A stretch of DNA of 64,000 nucleotides. Origin: Lentinula raphanica. Taxonomy: Eukaryota > Basidiomycota > Agaricomycetes > Agaricales > Omphalotaceae. Position 1 is the stretch's first letter; each line of letters starts with the position of its first letter. Position numbers and translations under genes: made by a program. The notes under the pieces were generated by a model. It worked only from the letters and a program-made list of their open reading frames with translations, ran no database searches and was not told where the DNA came from. Below, piece after piece: positions 45,661 to 56,030 of this stretch. Where the stretch lies: positions 434,001 through 498,000 of the forward strand of contig JANVFP010000031.1 of the NCBI GenBank assembly GCA_027919835.1, read 5' to 3'.

Positions 45661-45985
45661 CTCCGTGCGAGCAAATCCTCATCTACATTTCATTCTGAAT
45701 AGGACAAAGCCCGGACTCCTTCACTCTAGATCTCGTCTGCCTCTTCCGAATCTCAATCCAAATCATCCACTACCATTCCGCAGATTGACTACATCTGGAT
45801 TCTGCATCCTCTTCTTCTCGACCGTCGACACGGACTTTGAAATTCGAAGTCTTGGAAAGTGCTTCGCGGGAAGGACGTATCGCTCACGACGATTGTCGTC
45901 CTCTTTCCCCTGCAGAATTATCACGCACACGTCCCATGGGCCATCACAACCCCTCCGGCTGACATCCACGACGAGCTCGAACGAA
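45661..45985 (+). repeat. 325-bp direct repeat, copy 2
   Basis: Partner of 44993-45317. The few differences include point changes such as CTTGGAAAGTAC versus CTTGGAAAGTGC and the loss of a 7-base insertion. Confidence 0.85.
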
Positions 45986-46607
45986 TCTTCTCCCGCTTCC
46001 GAATCGACAAACTAGGAAACCCCAACCCCCCTCAGATCGATGATTCGACCCTTCCAGCTCGTCTATCGGAACGAGATGGCTCTGATATGGAATATGGATC
46101 GTAGACTCCGCAGAAGCCTGTCATGCACGGTGTGAATTTCTGGGGTCAAGTCTCAAGGCGTGACGGAGTATTGTAATTGGGAAAGCACGAGTTGATTAAG
46201 ATTCGTTGTATGGTGAAGTCTGACCGTGTTCCGATTTCGCTGTTGTGGATTGATTCTGGGCCTGATGAACTGGCGGGGCGGTTGGCGACGGGCGACGATT
46301 CGGATAAAGGGTGAGGGTGCAGGACGGGTGCTGGCGAGTGGAGATGAGGAGAGGGATTGGGAGGATGAGTTTTTATCGAATCTTCCTTTGGAGATACGGC
46401 GGCCTAGGAGAAACAGCCGATGATTGTTGTTTTGCGAGGTATAGACCCATTCCATTGGCACGCACTGAGTTGATTATTGATTCATATATGTAGGTATCAA
46501 GAACGGCAAATGGCGAGAGGCATAGCCGCATAATCGTACCGATATGTTGAGTCCGACGGCAACTATAGGAAGCCCCAAAAATGGACCATTCACCCGACGA
46601 CAAAATT

Positions 46608-46634
46608 CCCAACCTATAGAGTATATATCCCTCA
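46608..46634 (+). promoter_or_regulatory. shared subfamily-B promoter module (copy 4)
   Basis: CCCAACCTATAGAG, then TATATATCCCTCA, matches the elements of copies 1 and 2 (CAACCTATGG...ATATCCCTCAAT). It contains a TATA box and is about 80-100 bases upstream of the ATG, so it is likely the core promoter. A TACCACCACCACCA tract follows at about 46645. Confidence 0.6.
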
Positions 46635-46707
46635 TCTCTCTTCTACCACCACCACCATCATCCTCACTTCGAAACCTCGAACTCGATCACTCAGCAGCGA
46701 GCACGAA

Positions 46708-47654
46708 ATGCGTATCGATATCACAGCTGGCCGCATCCTCCTTTGCCTCGTCACTATGCAAGTGGTAGTTGCCAAGCAAGCTATCGAGCCGGTGACGGAC
46801 GTACTGCCAGTACGTCTCTTTCTCGTCAATGCCTTTCCTGCGATGTTGTGGCTTTTACTGATATTCACGATTTTGCACGTTTCTCCAGATCCAAACAAGT
46901 CCGGGCAAGAATACTAACCCGACTCACAGTGGCAAGGCGGAGGTGAAATCCGGCCAAGGGATATTGAGAAACCTCAGGCTCCAGTGAGTTTTTTGGCCAT
47001 CATACCTGGGATACCTGTACAACGGGCAAATTCTCATATGTGTTTCGTTCTTGATAGGCCTCCTCAGAACGTACAGATTCCGATATCGACTACATCTGCA
47101 TCATCTTCGAGCAAGGGTCGAGTACCATTGGTCGTGGCGAATGTCTACCCCCGGCCAATCATGAGTCCCAGCTCGCTGCTACCAATAGTGTTCCTCCTGA
47201 TATCGCATACGAGCTCGAAAAGATCTTTGCCCGGTTTCGTAAAGATGTGTTGGGGCTTGATCATCGTCCTTTCAAGCTCGTGTATCGCAACACGTTCCAT
47301 TATTCCCGGGTGACGGTGGAAAATAACCTGCATAATCTCTATTTCTGGGGTCAAGGGAGGCTGGCCCTTACTGAACTCTGCGAGTTGTCTTGTCGGCTCT
47401 TATTTCACTTGCACTTTCCGACACTTGCCCCTGGTCCGAACGATTCAGAGGAGCTCCCAGTGGCTACCATTTGGATCCTACAAGGTGGGGTCCCGGGCGG
47501 GCTTGCAAGAGGGCCGTGGGAGCGCGATAGTAATGACGATTTTATCTGGGTGGTTCCTCGAGAAATACGGGAGGGACCTGAGGGTGTCCTTGTCCATTTC
47601 GCGGATTACTATGAGACACTGCAGCGTCCAGGGCAAAGTAGTCGAAGAACGTAG
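46708..47654 (+). CDS. small secreted protein, subfamily B, copy 4
   Basis: Exon 1 (46708-46809) encodes a signal peptide MRIDITAGRILLCLVTMQVV. Exon 2 starts at 46889 (IQTSPGKN). The donor homologous to the sister genes (GTGAGT at 46984) would put exon 3 out of phase by one base; the donor GAG|GTGAAA at 46943 keeps phase, so either that site is used or the gene is damaged. Exon 3 (from 47058) gives ASSERTDSDIDYICIIFEQG, DIAYELEKIFARFRKDVLGL, RPFKLVYRNTFHY, the core ENNLHNLYFWGQGRLALTELC with LSCRLLF, ATIWILQGG and the tail WVVPREIREGPEGVLVHF. It ends RPGQSSRRT. The DYIC segment adds a Cys in the spacer. Confidence 0.72.
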
Positions 47655-48400
47655 ATGAAGGAGATAGATTCCATCTTGTATGTACGTCTTACCTCTACCA
47701 TAGAGGAGCCTAAAGGATATTCATTATTTATCGTGAAGTGGAAGAGATTCATGAAGTTCAGCATGCGCAAGGAATTCGTTGAAACTGCTGTTACCCAAGG
47801 TGAAGGATGATCGTACCAGATCGTATTACCATGTTGGACCCTGTTGGACCATGTCGCGATATTTTCATTTTCCGCTGCTTCAATCTTGAGTTGGTGAGGC
47901 ATTTTCAAAATTTCAGTACCACCGTGAGGGTCCTTCCACTTCCGTTTCTTACTTCTCTACCATTTTGCCATTCAAAGACATTGTTTTCAACTCTCGTCAG
48001 ATAAGCAGTGCCAGCCTCCAGGCTCTGGAATGATATATACACAAGTTCTTGAACATGCTCAGCGCCGCTGGCAAGTGGCGAGAGGCATAAACGACTCGAT
48101 CTCAACTTCGTATAGTACCCGATGTTATCATATCATGATGGGGTCCGACAACTAGCCTCTTGGAACTTGAAGCGCAACTGGAACTAACCATTCACCCATC
48201 ACATTCAAAAATCCCCCCGCCTATAGTATATACTATCCCTCAAATTTCCTACGTTTCAAGAAACCCCCCAACTTTGCTCAGTTCATTACCACCACCACCA
48301 TTACTCTGAACTTGGTCTACTACACCATATCGGCGGCCACAAACTTCGATCGCAAAAAGCTGCTACTAGTACATCATCTTCTTTGACGACTGGGCACAGA
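47655..48400. other. intergenic region between subfamily-B copies 4 and 5
   Basis: No gene seen. It holds the promoter of copy 5, including a CCCCGCCTATAG...TATCCCTCAAAT element (48214-48244) and a TACCACCACCACCATTA run near 48289. Confidence 0.5.
48214..48244 (+). promoter_or_regulatory. shared subfamily-B promoter module (copy 5)
   Basis: CCCCGCCTATAGTATAT, then ACTATCCCTCAAA. It contains the same CCTATAG / TATA / CCCTCA parts as copy 4, about 160 bases before the ATG. Confidence 0.55.
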
Positions 48401-49342
48401 ATGCATATTACAGTTGGCCACATCCTCCTTTGTCTTGTTGCTGTGGTACAAGCAGCTGAGAACAGCTTGTCCATTCTGCCGGTATGTTTCCCCCCTATGA
48501 ATGCCTTCTTGAGATATCGGCTGGTATCGACAGGGTGTGACTTGGGATACATAGGTTGCTGATATTCACTATTTCTTCAGATTCGAACAAGTTCGAGTCA
48601 GAGTACTAGACACGCAAGTCATTATCAGCATAAGGTGCAAACTGGCCGAGTGGACAAACTTAAAGGAAATCAAGTAAGTTTTCTGTCTAATGTCGCTGTA
48701 CTGTGTATATGAAAAAGGGTTTGTTCAAACCCTCATACTTATGCATTTTATTCCTTATAGGCCTCCTCCAACAGTATAGCCGAAGCCCTTCGCCACATTG
48801 ACTATATCTGCGCCCTCTTCGTAATGGGTGACGACTCGGACACAGAGATGGAGCGTGCGGATCACGAAGAACATCCTAGCCCTGAATGTCTTCCCGCCCA
48901 CCATGAGCTGGGTCCCCAGAACCCTTCCGAAGGACGCCCGTTTGAGATCACGTTTGAGATCACTAAGATCCTTGATCGTTTTCGAAAAGAAAGGCTTGGA
49001 CACCGTTTACGTCCCTTTCAGATTATCTACCGAAACGAGCTCGATCTTGTATATCAGCTGGAGGAAAACATGCATGATGTCTATTTCTGGGGAGGAGGGA
49101 TGACTCATTACTGCACCCGGAAGAGCACGAAATGTTTGCTCAGCTATATTGATGCGGACGATTATGATTCTAGCTTCGTGGCCACCATTCGAATCAAAGG
49201 CGGGGGAGCCGAACTTGCCAGGAAGCCCTCGGAGCGTGATGATGATGACTTTGTGTGGGCGGTTCCTCGAAATATACGGACAGATGTTCTTGAACATTTC
49301 GCGAGGTATCGAATTGTAGAAGGGGGTGCTGGATCAACATAG
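48401..49342 (+). CDS. small secreted protein, subfamily B, copy 5
   Basis: Three exons (48401-48481, 48581-48673, 48761-49342), all phase 0, give about 251 residues. Signal peptide MHITVGHILLCLVAVVQAAE. Exon 2 is basic (SHYQHKVQTGRVDKLKGN). Exon 3 has IAEALRHIDYICALF, an acidic stretch (GDDSDTEMERADHEEHP), FEITKILDRFRKERLG, RPFQIIYRNELDLVYQ, the core EENMHDVYFWGGGMTHYC with TKCLLSY, VATIRIKGGG and the tail WAVPRNIRTDVLEHF. This is the cleanest member of the family and a good reference for its domain. There is no membrane segment apart from the signal. Confidence 0.85.
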
Positions 49343-49546
49343 TTTGTTAAGTAAATCGCTGTAAATCGTCACTGATACCACCGGTAACGGAGGATATTCA
49401 TTGCACTAAAACGGAAGAAATGATGTTCAGCAAGGGCCGGGGTCGAACATCGTAGCGAGAAGAAGATGTCACGCGGGTATGCACAATATTGTATATGTAG
49501 CTGATGTTGTGAAGATACTACCATGTTTAATATAGACGGATCGCTA

Positions 49547-50743
49547 TTATCTCCTAGGACCATTCCTCCTTGCATTAGCATCCCACCTTCGTCTATCTCT
49601 ATCCCTCTCCCTTTCGCGTTCATGAGAATCATATTCGCCCGACCTCGTTCTCTCCATCATGTCCCTCTCCTCGTCCTGATCTTGGTCCTGAGCGCGATGC
49701 CGTTGTGGTGACATTGGTGGTGTTCGAGAAAGGCTGTTTCCTCTGACTCTCCCTGTGGGTACTCGAGAGGGGGAATGGTTTCGAGATGAGGAAGTACTGG
49801 GAGAACGTCTCGGGGGAAGCCTGGATGTGCGCCGAGGAGTAGGTGACCGACTACGGCTGTCCCTGTCCCTCTCTCGCTCGCGTATTCGTTCGGATCGACC
49901 CAGTGGCTCCCGTCGTTCTGGATGATATGAACGACTATCACGATGACGGTCTGCGTGATCATATTCCCTCTCTCTATCCCTGTCGCGATGATGATTCGAA
50001 TCGTAATGATCCCTGTCCCGGGCCCTGTCTAAGTCTTTACGCCTAGCTTTCTCTTCCTTTCGAGCGCGCTTTTCCTCCTTCCTCAAACGTTTTTCCTCCT
50101 TTCGTTTCCGCTTTTCCTCTTTTTCAATGACTCGCTGAGGATCTACTGACTGAAGCCTCGAGGTGTCAGTTGGCGATGCTGAGTTGCTCGTAGGACCTGT
50201 TCCGGTTCCGGGCTCGGTCTTGGATGTTTTTGGTTCGGGTGTGAACCCTCTGTGGAAAGATATATGAGCATGGATCAAGGAAACCAAGGATGGAGCATTG
50301 GAACGTTGAATGGAAGAAGGATAGATGGGAGTAGAATAAACATACAAAGCAACAGCAAGCGCATCTGCTTCTGCCTCTTTAATCTTTCGTATCTCTTCCT
50401 GCCTTTGAAGCTCAGAATCCTTCAAGTCCCGATTATACCAATGAACGTCCTTGTTCTTCTGCCAACGACCCGTCGGAGCGTTAATACTATGTCCCAGGTA
50501 GTTCTATCAACGAGGAGACATCATGACGGTAAATTCAGCGAATAGTCGGAACGTCAGTGTGTGCATGTCAGAAGAATTGGTGGTTAGGATAAATGTCATG
50601 TATGAGGTTGGACGTTCATCAGAACTTTGAATTATTTTGATAGCAAGAGGCAGCCTCACCTCTCTGTCTTTATCGGCGGATACGTCTGACCATTTGAATT
50701 CAGCTTGCCCACCTCTTGTGCCTCCACGAATTGGTTCGAACAT
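49547..50743 (-). CDS. MMTAG2 / kinase phosphorylation domain homologue
   Basis: The N-terminus MFEPIRGGTRGGQAEFKWSD, then VSADKDRE, joins across an intron to NYLGHSINAPTGRWQKNKDV, then HWYNRD, as in animal MMTAG2 proteins (RGGxRGGxxxFxWxDVxxDKxRENYLGxSxxAPxGRWQ). A conserved helix follows (KIKEAEADALAVAL) and joins GFTPEPK after a further intron at the unspliced YVYSTPIY segment. The C-terminal half is an SR/RD-rich domain (RDRDRERE, SRSRSPTPRR, RERERDRDRRR). This family is nuclear and is associated with RNA processing. It is divergent from the RPC40 gene (142 bp between ATGs). Confidence 0.85.
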
Positions 50744-50764
50744 GGTGTTCCAGGAGAGAAGTTG

Positions 50765-50776
50765 TTAGGGTTAAGG
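50765..50776. promoter_or_regulatory. telobox-like element in bidirectional promoter
   Basis: TTAGGGTTAAGG sits in the 142-bp gap between the divergent MMTAG2 and RPC40 ATGs. Telomere-repeat-like boxes in fungal promoters of translation and polymerase genes are known to bind Tbf1-type factors; here this is inference. Confidence 0.4.
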
Positions 50777-50885
50777 TTACGATTTAATTTCACCGTTCAC
50801 GCGCTAATTTTTTTTCTAAGACTCAACTCATCCTACAGGCTACCGCTGGCTGCGTGTTCCAATAGTCATATCCTATCCACATACA

Positions 50886-52112
50886 ATGGATGTGAACCCT
50901 CGTCGACTCGTCAGCATTGGCGCTGAACGCGTCTCTCACGTCTCAAACACTGAATTTCCTGGTCATTATCCTAACGAAGATCATAGCTGGAATTTAGAAT
51001 TATTCGAGCAGGTGCGCTTTTATGGACTCTGGAACTCCAATTTTCCACATTGTCAACCTTCTATGATTATATCCTCCTGGATGTATACTGATTTATTCCG
51101 CCAGGACAGAACCTCACAGTCCGAATTCACCGTCTCTCCCAAAGGTCCATCGAATTCGATCTCATAGGCGTAGATGCAAGCATCGCAAACGCTTTCCGTC
51201 GAATAATGATAGCAGAAGTGCCTACAATTGCTATCGACGATGTTTACGTCTTCAACAACACCACAGTCATCCACGATGAAATCCTCGCTCATCGGCTAGG
51301 TCTGATTCCTCTCAACGTCGATCCTACCCAGATGGACACTCTAGAAGATGGGGACTCGCCCACAGATAGAAATACATTAGAGTTTAGAATCAATCTGGAA
51401 TGCTCGTGGAAGGATAGCAAAGGGAAATCAACTTCGGCGACGCCTACAGACGACGAACGCTACGTTAATCACCAGCTTCTCTCTAAACACCTCCAATGGA
51501 TCCCGGCAGGCGAACAATTAGAGAAACTCAAAACCGCAGGACCGTTGAACGGGGATATTGTCCTGGCGAAGCTGCGCCCTGGGCAAGCAGTAGAAATGGT
51601 CTTGCATGCGAAGAAAGGACAAGGGAAGGACCATGCGAAATGGAGTCCGGTAGCCACCGCGACGTATCGGTTGCATCCAAATATCGTGATAACAAAACCA
51701 ATTCCCTTCGAAAGAGCAGAGGAATTCAAAAAGTGCTTTTCTCCGGGTGTTGTAAAAGTTGACAAGAAAAAACGTGAGACCAGTCCTTGTTGTATGCCAG
51801 CATTTGCGTAGCTGATTGTTCTTACTCCCCTCTGTAGGCGCCGTCCAAATTGATCGGGACCACATGCGAAACGATACCGTCTCACGCGAGGTCCTTCGCG
51901 ACCCAGAATTCAAAGACTCCGTTGAGTTGAGTCGGATCAGAGACTGGTTCATCTTCTCGGTGGAATCAGAATCGGCGTATAAGCCCGAGCAGTTGCTCCC
52001 GGAAGCGATTGGGATCATGAAAGAGAAGATTGCTGCTATGAAGGCGGCGGCCATGGAGCTACTGGGAGGAGAAGGGGGTGGAGAGGATGTGGTCATGCAG
52101 GACGAGACTTGA
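50886..52112 (+). CDS. RPC40: RNA polymerase I and III subunit AC40
   Basis: This subunit forms the alpha-like assembly platform with AC19 in RNA polymerases I and III. Three exons (50886-51011, 51110-51770, 51838-52112) give 353 residues, the usual size. Family blocks: VSNTEFPGHYPNEDHSWNLE, IEFDLIGVDASIANAFRRIM, IAEVPTIAIDDVYVFNNTTV, IHDEILAHRLGLIPLNVDP, GDIVLAKLRPGQAVEMVLHA, GKDHAKWSPVATATYRLHPN, FKKCFSPGVVKV and DTVSREVLRDPEFKDSVELS. The first intron ends at CAGGACAG|AACC rather than the earlier AG; this keeps the frame (FEQNLTVRIHRLSQRS). The last residues (GGEGGGEDVVMQDET) are acidic. Confidence 0.95.
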
Positions 52113-52302
52113 GTTAGATCGAGGTGTATATATTAACTATCTACCAGTAAAAAACATAGCAGTAACTTATCCAGTTGCTGGATCGACTCGTCGAAGCATA
52201 CTAGTACAGGCCTTGGTGAAATCTGGATACTCCTCGTACTATTGTCGAAGATTGTGAAATATCACTCTTTTACACAATCTATGTACCTCGTACATGCAGA
52301 AC

Positions 52303-55300
52303 TCAAGTCTTGCGACCGACGCTACTAGGATGAACCCTTCCAAAACTCGGTGTCTCCCAGTCACTCGAATTGAGATCGGTCATGAATCTCTTTGGCTTGG
52401 TCGTCGCAGGTGGGGATACCGTCCCTGTCACTCCTTTTATGTTATGACTGTTGGATCCTTGGCCCTGGGTGGCTCGTCCTGCTTGAGGTTCGATATCTGA
52501 ATCCACTTCGGACTCGTTTTCCGATTCACCTGGGTCGTCTGAGTTGTCGAGAGCACCGTCTTGATTGTTCTGATCGGTACGAGTACTAACGTTCAGGGAC
52601 TGCATTGAACGGGATAAGGCGCTGACAAACGGACGTTAGCAACTTCGACAGTGAAAGGAAAGTCATAAAGCGGATGGAAAGTATATAGTAGAATGTGAAG
52701 ACATCACAGAGTCCAAGAGAAGATTGCAGCACAAACTGGAAGCTTCACTTACTGTATTTCATGCTTCCTCTCGGTACACCACTGCCGACAAGATTCTTTA
52801 AATTGCAGAAGGATTCCAGCCAGGTCATTGTAAAACTAGAAAATGACCGGTAGAGATCAGCACCAGAAAGTAAATGAGGAAAGTTACCTACGTTGATACC
52901 CTCTTCAAGATTTTGTATAATTTCCTTGTATTTGTGATAAGAAATATCGAGAGACTGCAGTGCTTGTTCTCTCGCTTTGACCATTTCTGAATTCTTTCTA
53001 GATTTCAGAAAAAGTTCGTTCTCAGTCTGGAAAGTTCGTCAGTGAAGGAGATAGAAAAGATGCACGCGACGCGGAAAACACACTCTGATAGACGCAATCA
53101 CTTCTTCCTGCTTTCCCTCAAGGTTCCTCATCCACGTCACAAATTTGTCATACTTCACCAGCTCATCGTTCAACACATCTTCGAACATCGCCGGATGCAC
53201 TCCGGGTATACGATCTTGATGCTTTTGCGCTTCAGATGTTTCCGCCAAACGCTCAAAACCAGACGCAGCTTTGACGATGCGGGGTGTAATGTCGTCTGCT
53301 GCAGAAAGCTTCTCTGCTCGTTTGATGAGGTTATCTCTGTCGATGTATATTTCGGATAAAGATTCAAGGAGGGAACGGAGGGTTCGAGCGTGTTTATCCG
53401 CGTCTGTCGTGTTTGACGATCCTGGTAAGGAGGTAGACGATGGAATGGAAGCTTCGAGCTCAGCCTGGATGAGAATTGAGATTATTCTCTATTTCGATTT
53501 GATACGTATTGCACGGAATAATACGAACCTCATCCCAAGTCAGCTCAGTGATGTTTCTCTCCCATTGATCCCATTTCGTGCGAACAGTCTCATCACTAGT
53601 CGCTGCTTGGTCCAGAATTGACCTATAACGACGTTCCTTATCTAACAGATGAGTGTTTGCCTCATGCGAGGGAAGCCTTTCTGAAGGTAGAGCTAGATTC
53701 TTCCGTGTGGATTCATCATCGGAGGCTTCTTGATCGAGTATGTCCATGGCCTAAGTCAAAGATGGGAGTCAGTTGAAGACATACCCAAGGAGCTGGCCCA
53801 AAAATTACTTCATTCAAGAGTTTGTAGTTTTGCCGAGAAAGGCGATATAGATCCTCGATAGCTGCTTCGATCTTTGCAGGACCATTTTCCAGACGGACCT
53901 CTTCAGCCTTTTTGAGGAAGCTCGGTGGGAGTCCAATTGGCCGCTCAAGAGCTTCCAGTGATGCAGGCAAGTTGAGAGATTGAAGTATCCTTGAGAACAT
54001 AGAGCAAAGTCAATGAAAAGGAAGGGCTCTTTTGTTAAGACGTACTTGTCAGCTGCATTTTTTGACTCCTTCGCAGAGCCAATGAGTTCTTCTTGTATGA
54101 GACTCTTCTTGCGGTCATTGTAGATGTCTAAGTACAGAGATAGGCTTATTGGGATGAACCGTAGAGGGTTCGCACTCACTGATAGCCTCCCGAGTGCCCC
54201 AACCCATCAAACCCGAAAACAGCATTTGATCAGAGGGAATGACAGCACTCGGATCCAACAACTCTTTCGGTACAAGGACTTGGGCGAGGGTCACTTGTTG
54301 AATTGCAGGCAGAGAAGATCCAGCTGGTATATCTTGATGGTAAATCAGATCGTTGTCGCGTTCCGCTCGATTCATTTCCTTCTTGAGGATTTCGAGGAAA
54401 GACTACGAAGAATAATCACGGTCACGAAGTCAATTCTTCTCAAACCCAAGTAAACACACATGGCGATATGTGGAAACGGAAAGAGAGAGAATGGAAGAAG
54501 GGTATACTGACCTGAATATCGTTGAGAACAGCAGGTGTAACTCTTCCTTTGCGAGCAATGTCGTATCCTTTCTTGGCTGCCGATAATGCTTGGGATAAAT
54601 AAGCCAGCTCCAAACCGTACCTGAAATTGCAAGGAGTAGTGAGAAGGATGTTAAGAATTATCATTGGAGAATGTACCTGCTTTTCTCTAACTCTTCCCGG
54701 CTTCTGCGATACTGAGCGACAGCCTCAAAATGATATTGCTTCGCCTCAACGTGGGATAGCCAGTCCTAGGTTTGACCTTTCAAGAGATATTCTTCTCCTA
54801 GAATGCCTTCACCTCACTGAAGGATAGATATGTTTGATGGGTGGACTAGCGTCGGCAATAACTGCAAGAAAATTCCTGTACAATTGCATAGTCTAACAAT
54901 TGCTCTCATGAAAACCACAACTGAAGGCGTCTCTCAAGCCAACTCACAGCTCCAGCAAGCTTTGAGATTAGCCCAGTCTTCAGGTTATCTAGATGCTTAG
55001 AAGTATTGTATCAGGACAAGCATGCTAATGTGACGAATACATTCACTGACCGATCTTAGCTTTTTGCCAGAAACATTCCTGCGCTTGTGCTAAGGCGAGG
55101 AGTTCCAAAGCTCGGACGAACGGGTGGGAAAGATCCAGCGGTGAATGCTCCTCATCTCCTGGGACTGTAAAAAGGGGAAGGATAGATGTTCGGAGATATG
55201 AGAAGACGCCAGAAGCACTCTGTAATGGTGATACAGAAGTGAACATGGTTTAGTTGAGTGACGAAAAGGCTTACGGACTTGAAAATATGTAGCGGCGCGT

Positions 55301-55826
55301 TTTATTCCTTCTGCGTTTGAACGATCCTCCGAGGCAGCGAGTTGCGAATACAGGGCACCTAGATTAAACACTACTGCTGCTCGCTCGAACATGAGGCTCC
55401 TTATAGTCACTGGTATAGCAGAAGGCGAGAACACGGGTGCATATGATATCTCAAGCTGAATCTAGAGGTGATATCAGATTTCATGAAATTGAGTGCGTTG
55501 CGAGCATTGAAGGATAACCCATACATCAACAGGAAATTTCGTCAATATCGAAGTTAGTTGTGCATGATAACTATATGGTTCGAAGATGTGCTCAGATACA
55601 GATCACGGATACACAGATACAAGCTAACGCACCTGAAAAAATCCACTAATCTACTCGTTTGTGTCTCCGAGCTCACGATCTTCTGCCTCATCTCTTGCCA
55701 TTGTTTGATGTCAGTTTTGACAGCATCTGGATGTGTATCTCCGTTATCTGTGAGATATGTGCGCGCAGCAACCGCGACGTCAATTTGATAGGTCTTCTTG
55801 AATGGAATCGCCAGCAGATTGGACAT
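52303..55826 (-). CDS. RIM20: pH-response regulator PalA/Rim20 (Bro1 domain)
   Basis: The protein acts with ESCRT-III at endosomes in the Rim/Pal ambient-pH pathway, scaffolding the cleavage of PacC/Rim101. The start MSNLLAIPFKKTYQIDVAVA is the characteristic PalA N-terminus; an ATG 30 bases upstream is in frame but less likely. The Bro1 domain continues with THPDAVKTDIKQWQEMRQKI, YAPVFSPSAIPVTIRSLMFE, RAAVVFNLGALYSQLAASED, and SASGVFSYLRTSI. The helical V domain follows (GLPPSFLKKAEEVRLENGPA, KIEAAIEDLYRLSRQNYKLL, ISYHKYKEIIQNLEEGIN, FYNDLAGILLQFKESCRQWC). The C-terminus is a disordered Asp/Asn/Ser-rich tail. It is shorter in the Pro-rich region than animal ALIX. About a dozen exons with ~55-nt introns. 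Confidence 0.9.
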
Positions 55827-56030
55827 GAGGGTTGTTGGGGAGATCGAGGTCGACAATGAAAGCTTGTGAACTTCGAAGTGGTCTTGGTAAATGACGCCGT
55901 GGTAAAATAGTCACGTTTGTCAAATTCATTCAACTTGAACTCTTTTGATCACTGTCAGCCCAGCTCAAGCTCAAGCTTCATACTAATAGTTTTGCTCAAG
56001 TTTCTTTCTCGAACTACCTGATATCGAAAC

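Larger units (their letters stand above)
44750..46423 (+). pseudogene. small secreted protein, subfamily B, copy 3, broken
   Basis: Exon 1 (MRSITIVGSILLCLVAIAQA) and exon 2 (GHKVKTGRVMKE) look normal. Exon 3 starts ASSKSQSKPSTTIPQIDYIW and hits a stop (DRRHGL*). Further on the family blocks persist out of frame: IHDELERIFSRFRIDKLG, RPFQLVYRNEMALIW, HGVNFWGQ, ATIRIKGEGAGRV and LPLEIRRP. A fragment of erdS (45318-45660) interrupts the gene, flanked by 325-bp direct repeats of the gene's own exon 3 region. The gene can no longer encode the family domain. Confidence 0.8.

Noticed and set aside
49547..50743. Assignment as splicing factor Cwc25
   Set aside because: The RE/SR-rich tail suggested it, but the N-terminus RGGxRGGxxxFxW...NYLGxSxxAPxGRWQ is the MMTAG2 signature.
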